64,000 nt of DNA from Fibrobacteria bacterium (GTDB lineage Bacteria > Fibrobacterota > Fibrobacteria > UBA5070): positions 435,001 through 499,000 of the forward strand of contig JACKCV010000001.1 in NCBI GenBank assembly GCA_020633825.1. Direction: 5' to 3'. Positions within the stretch are counted from its first letter, which is position 1. Each line of letters opens with the position of its first letter. Made by a program: the position numbers and the translations under genes. A model generated the notes under the pieces. The model saw nothing but the letters and a program-made list of their open reading frames with translations. It was not told the DNA's origin and made no database searches. Shown piece after piece: positions 49,863 to 59,536 of the stretch.

Positions 49863-51211
49863 GATGGCATTTCGCCGGGATCGGTGGCACGGGCATGAGC
49901 GCCATCGCCTTCTATCTGCTGGGTCGCGGGGAGGTCGTTTCGGGATCGGATCGCCTGTTCGATCGGGGTGGAGGAGAAGGCATCCGCGGCGCCCTCGAGG
50001 CACGGGGTGCGATGATCTTCCCGCAGGACGGATCGGGGATCTCCGAAGGGGTCCGGCTGGTGGTTTCCACCGCCATCGAGGAAGGGGTGCCCGAGGTGCA
50101 GGCGGCGCGGCGTTGCGGCTGCGAGATCGTGCACCGTTCCGAGGCCCTCGCCTCGATCGCCAACTCGACGCGGACGATCGCCGTTTCGGGGACCTCGGGG
50201 AAGTCCACGGTCACGGCCATGGTCTTCCGGATCCTGCGCGGGGCTGGACAGGATCCGTCCGTGATCTCCGGAGGCGTCCTCAGGGAGCTCTCGGCCCTGG
50301 GGCATTGGGGGAACGCCTACGGGGGCTCCGGCGAATGGCTGGTCATCGAGGCCGACGAGTCCGATGGATCGCTGGTCCGCTACGCCCCCGAGATCGGCTT
50401 GATGCTCAACCTGGATCGCGACCACAAGGAACTTCCCGAACTGCGGGACCTCTTCAGGACCTTCCGCGATCGAAGCCGGGTCTTCGTCGCCAACGGGGAT
50501 CGGGAGGAATGCCTCGCCCTGGGAGACGAATCGACCCGATGGTTCGGGATGCGTCGCCGGACCCACCCCTCCCTCGACGAATTCGATCTCGCCTCCGACG
50601 AAGTGTCCTTCCGCATCGGGGGACATCTGTGCGTGGTGCCCTTCCCCGGGCGGCACATGGTGGAGAACGCCCTGGCGGCCATCCAGGTCTGCCTCGAAGC
50701 CGGAGTCCCTCTCGAGACCTGCGCGAAATCCCTCGCTTCCTTCGCGGGAGTCGGGAGGAGGCACGAACTGGTCGGAGTCCGGAAGGACGTCCAAGTCTTC
50801 GACGATTTCGCCCACAATCCATCGAAGGTCGCCGCGGCCCTGCAGGCGGCGCGACTGGTCGCCGGGACGGGCCGGATCCACGCCATCTTCCAGCCGCATG
50901 GATTCGGCCCCCTGCGTTTCCTCTTCGACGACTTCGTCGAGGAGTTCGCGCGGGCGCTCACCCCGTCCGATCGTCTGTGGATCGCTCCGGTGTACGACGC
51001 GGGAGGATCCGCCGACCGGAGCATCTCGTCCGCGGATCTCGCCTCCGCCTTGTCCCGTCGAGGGGTGGCCGCCCAGGCGCCCTCCCGCAGGTCGGAGATT
51101 CCAGCGCTCCTGGCGCGGGAGGTGCGGCCCGGGGACGTGGTCTATTCGATGGGGGCCCGGGATCCGGAACTCGCGGGTTTCGCGCGGGAGGTCTTCGCGG
51201 CCTTGGGCTGA
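49859..51211 (+). CDS. Mur ligase (MurC/Mpl-like)
   Basis: The 450-residue protein has the three Mur ligase domains: the UDP-binding GIGGTGMSAIAF, the ATP loop GTSGKST at 111-117, IEADESDGS, and the C-terminal DDFAHNPSK with FQPHGFGPLRFLF. MurC and Mpl normally have GTHGKTT in the loop, so this is a divergent member. Neighbouring a YkuD carboxypeptidase, it is best read as an Mpl-like ligase that recycles tripeptide, or as a MurC paralogue. Its last 70 nt overlap the opposing gene at 51142. Confidence 0.8.
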   Translation: MRWHFAGIGGTGMSAIAFYLLGRGEVVSGSDRLFDRGGGEGIRGALEARGAMIFPQDGSGISEGVRLVVSTAIEEGVPEVQAARRCGCEIVHRSEALASIANSTRTIAVSGTSGKSTVTAMVFRILRGAGQDPSVISGGVLRELSALGHWGNAYGGSGEWLVIEADESDGSLVRYAPEIGLMLNLDRDHKELPELRDLFRTFRDRSRVFVANGDREECLALGDESTRWFGMRRRTHPSLDEFDLASDEVSFRIGGHLCVVPFPGRHMVENALAAIQVCLEAGVPLETCAKSLASFAGVGRRHELVGVRKDVQVFDDFAHNPSKVAAALQAARLVAGTGRIHAIFQPHGFGPLRFLFDDFVEEFARALTPSDRLWIAPVYDAGGSADRSISSADLASALSRRGVAAQAPSRRSEIPALLAREVRPGDVVYSMGARDPELAGFAREVFAALG

Positions 51212-51768
51212 GGGCCCTCCAGGGCGCGAAGCATCTCGCTGGCTCGCTGCGCGAAGTCTTCGGCTTCCCGCGCATCCCTGGGAGGATGGGGGGGAAGGCC
51301 CGATTCCGCCAAGCCCGCCACGAACGGTTCCAGGCCCAGGCGTCGCGCCACCTGTTGGATCTTGCGGAGGGGTTCCGGTGGAAGCAGGGTCGAGGCGCTC
51401 ACCACCAGACCTCCGGGCCGTGACCGGAGGCCGAGGTCCGACAGCCGGCCTCGGGTTTCCTCCACGAGTCTGGCGATCCGGGGAAGGCCCTCGGGGAACC
51501 TGGGGTGCAGTTCATCGAACCAGGCGGCCTCCGGGAACGACTCCGAGGCGAGATTGAGGACGACATGGCGGCTGCCCTCCCGGTTCAGGAGGTTTTCCGC
51601 TCGCAAGGGCCACCCCCGACCGAGGGAAACGCCGCCGGACAGCCACCGGGTCGCACTGGATCCCTGGGGAAGCTCCAGCGCCAGGTGGGGAGCGGGATCG
51701 GTGGGGCGCAGGGCGGCTGGCCCCGCCAGGACGGCGTGCACCAGCCACGTGCGATTCAGGTCCGCCAT
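51142..51768 (-). CDS. Hypothetical protein, SGNH-like neighbour
   Basis: The 208-residue protein is rich in Arg, Leu and Pro, and has a hydrophobic core segment HVVLNLASESF and VVSASTLLPP that resemble SGNH-hydrolase strands, but no catalytic triad is visible. It overlaps the upstream SGNH-like gene by 13 nt and overlaps the Mur ligase end by 70 nt on the opposite strand. The function is unknown. The codon pattern suggests it is translated. Confidence 0.5.
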   Translation of the reverse strand: MADLNRTWLVHAVLAGPAALRPTDPAPHLALELPQGSSATRWLSGGVSLGRGWPLRAENLLNREGSRHVVLNLASESFPEAAWFDELHPRFPEGLPRIARLVEETRGRLSDLGLRSRPGGLVVSASTLLPPEPLRKIQQVARRLGLEPFVAGLAESGLPPHPPRDAREAEDFAQRASEMLRALEGPQPKAAKTSRAKPASSGSRAPIE

Positions 51769-52361
51769 GCGTTGCGGATTTCCAGGGCCAGGAGCAGGGC
51801 GCCGGAGGCGGTGAGCACGGGGCCGTGGTCGGTCAGGGCGGCCGCATCGTCGGGATGGGCCGCCTGGGCGGCGACGAAGGCCGCGGCGCGGGGCTCCACG
51901 TCGACCAGCCGCCATCGCGGATCTTCGGAGGCCAATTCCTGTCGGAGGGCCTGGACGACGGGACGGATCGCGCTGGGCCAGAGGGTGGGGGCAGGAAGCA
52001 GGAGCCAGATGGAGCGCGGCCCCTTGTCGGCCAGGACCTCGAGACAGGAGCGGATCCCGTCGGCGATGGTCCTGGGGTCGGGGGACGGGGACTTCAGTTC
52101 GCCGCTTCCCAGGGACACCAACAGCCGGCCCGCGTCGTGCCCGAGCGCCTTCCAGGAGACCTCGTTGCGCAGGCGGTCGGCGGTGCAGTCGTTCTCGCCG
52201 AGGTGCCAGAACTTCCAAGGACTTTCGGGATCCTCGAGCCGGCACAGTCTTTCCAGCACCGCCGAAGCGGATTCCGGACCGAAGAAACCGTCCCCGACGC
52301 ACACCACGCGGTGCGGATCGTGGTGGGCCCTGTGGGGCTCGACGAAATGCGTGTCGTCCAT
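51756..52361 (-). CDS. SGNH/GDSL-like protein with altered catalytic site
   Basis: The 201 residues follow the SGNH layout: block I at VVCVGDGFFGP, block II near LGENDCTADRL, a third strand at LLVSLGSGEL and a C-terminal LTDHGPVLTASG block with Asp and His. In block I the catalytic Ser of GDS is Gly (GDG), so ordinary ester hydrolysis is unlikely. The assignment rests on the strand pattern and could be wrong. A TATGTTTG promoter lies 91 nt upstream of the ATG. Confidence 0.5.
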   Translation of the reverse strand: MDDTHFVEPHRAHHDPHRVVCVGDGFFGPESASAVLERLCRLEDPESPWKFWHLGENDCTADRLRNEVSWKALGHDAGRLLVSLGSGELKSPSPDPRTIADGIRSCLEVLADKGPRSIWLLLPAPTLWPSAIRPVVQALRQELASEDPRWRLVDVEPRAAAFVAAQAAHPDDAAALTDHGPVLTASGALLLALEIRNAWRT

Positions 52362-52452
52362 GGTTGCCTTCGCGGAACTTCGTGGATCGTCGCACGCCGC
52401 CTCGCCGGCATCAAGTCACGGCGGATATCAGTCTTCGGCGCTGACGGGAATC

Positions 52453-52460
52453 CAAACATA
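52453..52460 (-). promoter_or_regulatory. Putative TAnnTTTG promoter (SGNH-like pair)
   Basis: The minus strand reads TATGTTTG, a full consensus match, 91 nt upstream of the SGNH-like ATG and partly inside a repeated 11-mer. Confidence 0.45.
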
Positions 52461-52603
52461 ACCTCGGCTCGAAGGTCGCTTCCCGGCCGGTACGCCAGGG
52501 GACGGGGCCGGGATGCGCGCCGGGATTCCTCTCCACCAGGGGACGCGACCGCCGGAGACGCCTGCGGAATTGGCGGATCCGGTGCGGTGGGGCAAGGCGG
52601 GGA

Positions 52604-52629
52604 CGAGGGAGTGGGGGCCCGCTCCCTCG
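52604..52629 (-). terminator. Hairpin terminator of the xylanase gene
   Basis: An 8-bp stem (52604-52611 with 52622-52629) with a 10-nt loop lies 13 nt after the xylanase stop on the minus strand. No T run follows, so the call is modest. Confidence 0.4.
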
Positions 52630-52642
52630 GGAGGGGGGGCGG

Positions 52643-53800
52643 TCAGCGGCGTCCGAGGATGCTCGTGTTCACCGGGCGTCCGTCACGCTCGAAGACGACA
52701 TCCATGCGACCCATGTCGACGGCCAGCTGGATGCGGGAGCCCGAACGCGTCTCGCTGCCCGAGAACCTCGGAGCGGTGGAGACGGGCTTCAAGGGAAGGG
52801 GATTCGGGGGATTCATGTTCGAGGCGACGTAGGACTTGAGCCACGCCAGGGCCGGGCGCTCCGAGCCGTTCTTGATGAGGCCCGAGTACTGTGCCTGGTC
52901 CCAGGTCTGCCCGTAGATGTATCCCCAGATGGTGACACCCGCGACATATTCCGACTCCCACATGATGGGGAAGAGGGCCTTGTAGGCGTTGAGCTGCTGG
53001 GTGTCGTCCGAGTAGGAGAGATCGAGCTCGGTGACGTAGATGGGAAGGCCGACCTGGTCGTGGAGCTTCTTGAGCACGGCGGACAGATCGGAGGCCTTCA
53101 TCTCCGGATTGGTGTATTGGCCGGTGGTGGCGCTGAGGTCGTGGGCCTGGCAGCCGATGGCGTCGATGATGCCGCCTCCCGCCGCCTTGACCTTCTTGGC
53201 GATGGCGATGAAGTCGTCGACGTTCCAGCGGAAGTTGTTGTAGTCGTTGAGGACCAGCTTGGCATTGGGCCAACGCTGGCGAGCCATCTTGAAGGACTGG
53301 ATCACCCAATCATGGCCCGTGGATCCGGCTCCGCCGAGGGGAGCGGTGTAGGGGAAGGGAGCGTGTCCGGAGACGGACTCGTTGACGACGTCGATCATGT
53401 CGGCATCCGGATACCGCTTGGCGGCTTCGTCCATCCACTCCTCGATCTCGGCCTTCTGGTCGGCGGTGGAGAGGTTGCCCAGCCAGGAGGGGTACTGGCT
53501 TCCCCAGATCAGCGTGTGGAATCGGAAGGGGAAACCGTTGGATTTCGCGTATTTGTAGGCCGCGTCGCAGCCCGACCAGTTCATGTTGTCGCGGGAGCCT
53601 TCGACCACCTGCCACTTGCACTCGTTTTCTCCGGTGATCTGGTTCCAATACGTTCCGAAATCGGAGCGCACCTGGTTCTGGGATGTGATGTTGCCCAGGA
53701 ATTTGGACGCGCCTTTGGCGATCTGGGCCTGCGCAGGGACGCTCAGGCCCGCAAGGGCGAGAGCGACGAGGGGAATCGAGGCACGTGGAGACGAACGCAT
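52643..53800 (-). CDS. Secreted GH10 endo-1,4-beta-xylanase
   Basis: The 385-residue enzyme cuts beta-1,4-xylan. It has a signal peptide (about 1-26), the GH10 barrel with ITGENECKW, FRFHTLIWGSQ, the acid/base Glu141 in DVVNES and the nucleophile Glu259 in VTELDLS, then TIWGYIYGQTW. A Pro-rich linker (NPPNPLPLKP) leads to a short C-terminal segment of about 45 residues with DGRPVNTSILG, resembling a secretion tag or a cut-down binding module. GAGG precedes the ATG; a TATCTTCC element lies 35 nt upstream. It is a single gene. Confidence 0.92.
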   Translation of the reverse strand: MRSSPRASIPLVALALAGLSVPAQAQIAKGASKFLGNITSQNQVRSDFGTYWNQITGENECKWQVVEGSRDNMNWSGCDAAYKYAKSNGFPFRFHTLIWGSQYPSWLGNLSTADQKAEIEEWMDEAAKRYPDADMIDVVNESVSGHAPFPYTAPLGGAGSTGHDWVIQSFKMARQRWPNAKLVLNDYNNFRWNVDDFIAIAKKVKAAGGGIIDAIGCQAHDLSATTGQYTNPEMKASDLSAVLKKLHDQVGLPIYVTELDLSYSDDTQQLNAYKALFPIMWESEYVAGVTIWGYIYGQTWDQAQYSGLIKNGSERPALAWLKSYVASNMNPPNPLPLKPVSTAPRFSGSETRSGSRIQLAVDMGRMDVVFERDGRPVNTSILGRR

Positions 53801-54219
53801 GGGAGACCTCTGCCGGGTGAAGGGTTTTACCTTCAGGAAGATATGGCGAGGCCTCCCGATGGCCGTCTGCTTTCGGACAAAGCGGTGACACGACGTCCCC
53901 ACCATCCGCGGTGCGGGGAGTCCAGACCGACTCCGGTCCAAGCTCGGACGTCCTCGTCCATCGCCGGAACCCGGTCGAACGGGCGGTATCGCGACCGCTC
54001 AGGGCTCGATCAGGTCGCCCTCTCGCTCGCGTGGGGACCGGGGCCGCGGCTCCAGGGGCCGCAGGAGCCGCGAGGCGACGGCGCGAGAAGAGTGTGCAAA
54101 GGATCCGGCAAGGGTCACCTTCATGGATGGGAGGAACCCATACCATAACCTCGGGGAGGAGTGTTCCGCCGGATCGGGGGGAAAGCCGATGTTGGTGAAT
54201 TGTCAACAGGGGGCGGGAA
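53801..54219. other. Intergenic region upstream of the xylanase
   Basis: About 420 bases between the xylanase start and the tRNA gene contain the xylanase promoter element (53836-53843) and an 11-mer, CCGAGGTTATG on the minus strand (54143-54153), that recurs at 52457-52467. The rest shows no gene. Confidence 0.5.
53836..53843 (-). promoter_or_regulatory. Putative TAnnTT promoter (xylanase)
   Basis: The minus strand reads TATCTTCC, 35 nt upstream of the xylanase ATG. Confidence 0.4.
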
Positions 54220-54293
54220 TGGGCCCTCCCGGGCTTGAACCGGGGACCAAGCGATTATGAGTCGCGTGCTCTAACCAACTGAGCTAAGGGCCC
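54220..54293 (-). tRNA. tRNA-Ile(CAU), lysidine type
   Basis: A full cloverleaf can be drawn: 7-bp acceptor stem GGGCCCT/AGGGCCC, D arm TTAGCTCAGTTGGTTAGAGC, anticodon loop CTCATAA with CAT, and T arm with GGTTCAAGCC. The CGACTCATAATCGCTTGGTC anticodon region matches E. coli tRNA-Ile2, whose CAU is modified to lysidine by TilS to read AUA, rather than elongator tRNA-Met. CCA is not encoded. A TACGTTGC element lies 33 nt upstream. Confidence 0.9.
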
Positions 54294-54326
54294 GACGCTG
54301 CGGTGCAAGGACTGCAGGCGCGTTCG

Positions 54327-54334
54327 GCAACGTA
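54327..54334 (-). promoter_or_regulatory. Putative TAnnTT promoter (tRNA-Ile)
   Basis: The minus strand reads TACGTTGC, 33 nt before the tRNA 5' end; it shows the element upstream of an RNA gene. Confidence 0.4.
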
Positions 54335-54369
54335 GGAAAGCCAACCCCGGGGGAGAAGAGGGCGGCGGG

Positions 54370-55464
<1,095 letters not shown>

Positions 55465-55611
55465 GGTAACACCCGTCCCCCGACTCGCGCAAGCCGAAGG
55501 TGGTCCAACTTGTTGAGTTCCCCGAATTTGCCCGGGGTTTCCCCGATGGTCCGGACGGTCCGGAATCGTCCTGTGGTCGCGGCTGGGGTGGGCATGGTGG
55601 AGCGGAAGGTG

Positions 55612-55619
55612 TAGATTCC
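55612..55619 (+). promoter_or_regulatory. Putative TAnnTT promoter (ABC/Lol-like operon)
   Basis: TAGATTCC lies 29 nt upstream of the ATPase GTG start and would drive the five-gene operon to 61623. Confidence 0.4.
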
Positions 55620-55648
55620 GGCTGTCCGCTCGTCCGGAGGTCTGCCCC

Positions 55649-56329
55649 GTGAACATCGTTGAGATTCGCGACTTGGTAAAGAACTACCAGCTGGATACCA
55701 CCGTGGTGCCCGCGTTGAGAGGTGTGAGTCTGCACATCGAAGAAGGGGATTTCCTCTCCATCGTAGGGCCTTCCGGGAGCGGGAAGACCACGCTGCTCAA
55801 CATCATCGGCTGCATCGACGAAGCCACTTCCGGGTCGGTTCGCTTCGGGGGGGAGGAAACCACATCCCTTTCGGACCGTGCTCGCACGGAGCTACGATTG
55901 CACCGCATCGGATTCATCTTCCAAAGCTTCAACCTGATCCCGGTTCTGAACGTGGTGGAGAACGTCGAGTTCCCGCTGTTGCTGCAGCGGGGCGTTTCCA
56001 GGCGCATGGCTCGCGATCGGGCCATGGAGCTGGTCGAGGCCGTCGGGCTCGACGAACACACCCGGCATCGGCCCGGAGAACTTTCCGGTGGGCAACGCCA
56101 GCGGGTGGCCATCGCGCGTGCCTTGGCGACCCGTCCCGACCTCGTTCTCGCCGACGAGCCCACGGCCAACCTCGACTCCGTCACCGGTGAGCAGATCCTG
56201 AATCTCATGCGGGATCTGAACCATACGCGTGGAACCACCTTCATCTTCAGCACCCACGACCCCCAGGTGCTCACCTACGCCAGGAGGGTGGTCCGGGTGC
56301 GCGACGGCTTGATGGCTGGCGAAGAATGA
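55649..56329 (+). CDS. LolD/MacB-type ABC transporter ATPase
   Basis: The 226-residue ATPase has Walker A GPSGSGKTT at 40-48, Q-loop FQSFNLIPV, signature LSGGQRQRVAIA and Walker B LVLADEPT. It belongs to the LolD/MacB class that works with FtsX-type permeases to extract lipoproteins or other cargo by mechanotransmission. It overlaps the first permease gene (ATGA) and is the first of five co-directional genes. Confidence 0.92.
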   Translation: MNIVEIRDLVKNYQLDTTVVPALRGVSLHIEEGDFLSIVGPSGSGKTTLLNIIGCIDEATSGSVRFGGEETTSLSDRARTELRLHRIGFIFQSFNLIPVLNVVENVEFPLLLQRGVSRRMARDRAMELVEAVGLDEHTRHRPGELSGGQRQRVAIARALATRPDLVLADEPTANLDSVTGEQILNLMRDLNHTRGTTFIFSTHDPQVLTYARRVVRVRDGLMAGEE

Positions 56330-57825
56330 GACTGCTCCTCTCCTTGTGCGGCCGGAACCTGATGCGTCACCGCGGCCGGAGCCTGGTCGTCGGGATCATC
56401 CTGTTCTTCGGAGCCATGGTCATGACCGTGGGCAATGGAGTCCTCTCGGGAATGGAACTGGGGCTACGGGAGAACATCCGGGAGGGATTCCTCGGGGATG
56501 TGGTCATCGCCTCCGACGAGCAGGAGAGCGACAACGTCCTGATGGGGGTGATGGGCAAGGGAATCGCGCGCCTCGACCGGGCCGACGAGATTTCCTCGTT
56601 GCTGGAAGGCGACCCCCAGGTCCAGGCCTTCGCTCCGGTGGGCAAGAACATGGCCATGGTCCTCAACGAGGAGGACGGTTTCCCCTCCTTCGCCTACCTC
56701 CTGGGTGTGGATTGGGAGTCGTACCGCAAAGTCTTCCCCAACCGTTTGCAGGCCCTGGAAGGCGCTCGGGAGCCACAGGGATCTTCGTGGGTTCTGCTAC
56801 CGGCCACCGCGCGCGACATGGCATTCGAACAGATGGGTGTGTGGTTCGTTCCCAAGCCCGGCGAGGTGGTCGATTCCACCCTTACGGAAACCGCCAAGGA
56901 GCGGCGAAGCCAGTTGCGGGTCCGCGATGAAATGGTCCTGATGGGGTTCTCCGGCGAGAACACCACCTCCGACGTGCGCCTTCCGATCCAGGGGGTGGTT
57001 CGCTATCCCGCGCTGAACAAGATCTGGGGCTGGTTCGCGATCGTCGACATCGAATCCTACCGCCGCAGCCAGGGGTATCTCGCCGCCTCCGAGCAAGTGA
57101 CGCTCGATTCGGGGCGCGCGGCCCTGATGGAGATGGGCGACACCGATCTGGACGACCTTTTCGGTTCCAAGCTTCCGACCTTGCCCGGTGCCGCCTTGCG
57201 AACCGGAGAGATCGATTCCAACGCGTTGCGGACCGCTTCGGCCGCATGGAACCTGATCCTGGTTCGCTTGCACTCCGCAGAGGGGGCGGACCAGGCCGCC
57301 TCTCGCCTCGATTCCTCCCTCAAGGCCGCCGGCCTGCCGGCGCGCGCCATCGTCTGGAACAAGGCGGCAGGCCCCATCGGAGGAATGGCCGTGCTGATCA
57401 AGGGTGCGCTGTTCGTCTTCGTGGCCCTGCTGTTCGTGGTCGCCGCGATCATCGTCATGAACACGCTTTCCATGGCGGCCATGGAACGATCGGCGGAAAT
57501 CGGCATGATGCGGGCGATCGGGGCCTCGCGAAATTTCATCCGGCTTCTGTTCGCGGGTGAAACGGCTCTGCTGGCGATTCTTTTCGGAGGCGCGGGCATT
57601 CTCGCCGGGGCTTTGGCCGTCACCGTGCTTCGATCCATGAACCTTTCCACGGACAATGATTTCCTGCAAATGGCCTATGGAGGCGAGACTTTCCAGCCGG
57701 TGTTGAGCCTGTTGGACTGGGGGCTCGCCGTGCTCCAACTCGCCGGGACCTCGGTCACCGCCTTGATCTACCCCATGGGACAGGCGGCCCGGATCACCCC
57801 CCTCGAAGCCATCCAGAGGGATTGA
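56326..57825 (+). CDS. FtsX-type ABC transporter permease 1
   Basis: The 499-residue permease has an N-terminal helix (about 14-36), a large periplasmic domain, and three C-terminal helices with the FtsX coupling motif MERSAEIGMMRAIGAS. This is the LolC/E-like topology. The periplasmic domain is about 330 residues, larger than in LolC. It overlaps the ATPase by 4 nt and is followed after 3 nt by the second permease. Confidence 0.85.
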   Translation: MRLLLSLCGRNLMRHRGRSLVVGIILFFGAMVMTVGNGVLSGMELGLRENIREGFLGDVVIASDEQESDNVLMGVMGKGIARLDRADEISSLLEGDPQVQAFAPVGKNMAMVLNEEDGFPSFAYLLGVDWESYRKVFPNRLQALEGAREPQGSSWVLLPATARDMAFEQMGVWFVPKPGEVVDSTLTETAKERRSQLRVRDEMVLMGFSGENTTSDVRLPIQGVVRYPALNKIWGWFAIVDIESYRRSQGYLAASEQVTLDSGRAALMEMGDTDLDDLFGSKLPTLPGAALRTGEIDSNALRTASAAWNLILVRLHSAEGADQAASRLDSSLKAAGLPARAIVWNKAAGPIGGMAVLIKGALFVFVALLFVVAAIIVMNTLSMAAMERSAEIGMMRAIGASRNFIRLLFAGETALLAILFGGAGILAGALAVTVLRSMNLSTDNDFLQMAYGGETFQPVLSLLDWGLAVLQLAGTSVTALIYPMGQAARITPLEAIQRD

Positions 57826-57828
57826 CCC

Positions 57829-59526
57829 ATGCTTCTCTCGCGACTCGCACTGAGAAACCTCGGGCGGCACCGCCGCCGATCCGTCATGCTGGGGGCCTCC
57901 ATCGCCTTGGGTACCGCGGTCCTGGTGACCGCCAACGCCTTCGCCCACGGGATATCGGTGACCATGTTCGAACGGGTGATCGTCTGGGTGGCCGGCCACG
58001 CGGGCGTGGTGGCCTCGGAAGTCGGTAATCCGGATCGGCAGCTGTTCCGAGACGGTCCCTTCCTGAGGTCGGTCATGGAAGGGCTGCCCCAGGTCAAACG
58101 GGTCGACGAAGCCGTTGCCGTGTTCGTGCGCGCCCTGGGGAAGGGACGGTCGGACAATGCCGTCCTGATCGGAGTCGATCTGAAGTCCGAGATGGACGAG
58201 AAGGATCGGCGGGCGATGGAGGAGAGTTTCCGGATGCTCCAGGGGAGCTGGACCGATCTCGACCGGCAAGGGGAGGACATTCCCCTGATTCTCGCCAAGG
58301 AGAAGGCGCGGGAACTTGGAGTGGATTCGGGGGAAGAGATCCGTTTCCGGTTCTCCGACGCCCATGGGGCCTACCAGGCGAGCAAGGGAAAAGTTGTGGG
58401 GATCTTCCAGACCGACAACATGTTCATGCAGGCTCCGATCTTCGTCGAAATCTCCCGCCTGCGGGGATTGATGGGGTACGAATCCTGGGAATCCTCCGGT
58501 TTGACACTGGTCCTCCACGACCCCGTCCGCGAGGCCGGGGATGTGGCGGATTCCCTCCACGCCCGACTCAAGCCGCGAATCGCGACGATGCAGGCCACGA
58601 CTTCAGGTGGTCGAACCCTCTCGGTGTACGGGTTGCGGGGGGATTCCGCGGCGAGGGTGGAATGGGCCACGCGGTACGGCGTTCCCGACTCCCTCCTGAC
58701 GCGGAAGGATCTCGCCTTGGTGGGGTCCGGCATGGGGGCGTTGAATCCGGATACGATCGCGATCGCCTGGCCCGCCCGGTACGGAAACGACTCGGGACGA
58801 GCGGTCCTGCGACGGATCCTGCCGGTCGCAGGGCTGCCGGATTCCGTCATCCTGTGGAGGGAGGAGGCGTTCTTCCGGTCCTGGAACGGAGTCAATCCCC
58901 CGCGCCCCCCCGAGGTGTCGGGGTTCGATTCCACGATGGTGTCCTTCGAATGGAACCTCCCTCCGCGTCCGCGCACGACCGACGAATACCGGAAAATGCT
59001 CGCGAACGCGGCCCTGACTTCGGCCAAGGGCCCCACCGTGATCGTCTACACGATGTTCGAGGCCGCTTCGGACATCCTGAAACTCGAGGCCGTGCTCAAT
59101 CTCATCACCCTCTGGGCGGTCCTGGTCCTGTTCTTCATCATCCTGATCGGAGTGCTGAACACCCTGCGCATGACCATCCGGGAAAGGACGCGGGAAATCG
59201 GGACGCTGCGCGCGATCGGATTCCAGGCGCGCCAGGTCCAGGGTCTGTTCCTCCTGGAGACCCTGTATTTGTCGGTCGTTTCCTGCGGCGTGGGCGTCGG
59301 TCTGGGGTACGCCATCATGAAGGGGTTGTCGTCCATCCCCATCCACCTCGAGAACAATCCTCTCGGAATGGTCCTGGTCGACGGAAGATTGTTTTTTTCG
59401 CCTACGACCTCCGGAATCCTGACCGCGGTCGTGCTCATCACCATGATGGCCGTGGCCACCGCCTTCCTCCCATCCCGAACCGCCGCTCGCCTTTCGCCTG
59501 CCGACGCATTGCGACATCACGAGTGA
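57829..59526 (+). CDS. FtsX-type ABC transporter permease 2
   Basis: The 565-residue protein has the same layout as its neighbour: one N-terminal helix, a longer periplasmic domain (about 370 residues), and three C-terminal helices around the coupling motif RERTREIGTLRAIGFQ. Two different permeases with one ATPase give a heterodimeric LolCDE-like transporter. The LolA-like gene follows after 10 nt. Confidence 0.85.
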   Translation: MLLSRLALRNLGRHRRRSVMLGASIALGTAVLVTANAFAHGISVTMFERVIVWVAGHAGVVASEVGNPDRQLFRDGPFLRSVMEGLPQVKRVDEAVAVFVRALGKGRSDNAVLIGVDLKSEMDEKDRRAMEESFRMLQGSWTDLDRQGEDIPLILAKEKARELGVDSGEEIRFRFSDAHGAYQASKGKVVGIFQTDNMFMQAPIFVEISRLRGLMGYESWESSGLTLVLHDPVREAGDVADSLHARLKPRIATMQATTSGGRTLSVYGLRGDSAARVEWATRYGVPDSLLTRKDLALVGSGMGALNPDTIAIAWPARYGNDSGRAVLRRILPVAGLPDSVILWREEAFFRSWNGVNPPRPPEVSGFDSTMVSFEWNLPPRPRTTDEYRKMLANAALTSAKGPTVIVYTMFEAASDILKLEAVLNLITLWAVLVLFFIILIGVLNTLRMTIRERTREIGTLRAIGFQARQVQGLFLLETLYLSVVSCGVGVGLGYAIMKGLSSIPIHLENNPLGMVLVDGRLFFSPTTSGILTAVVLITMMAVATAFLPSRTAARLSPADALRHHE

Positions 59527-59536
59527 GGAGTCGCCC

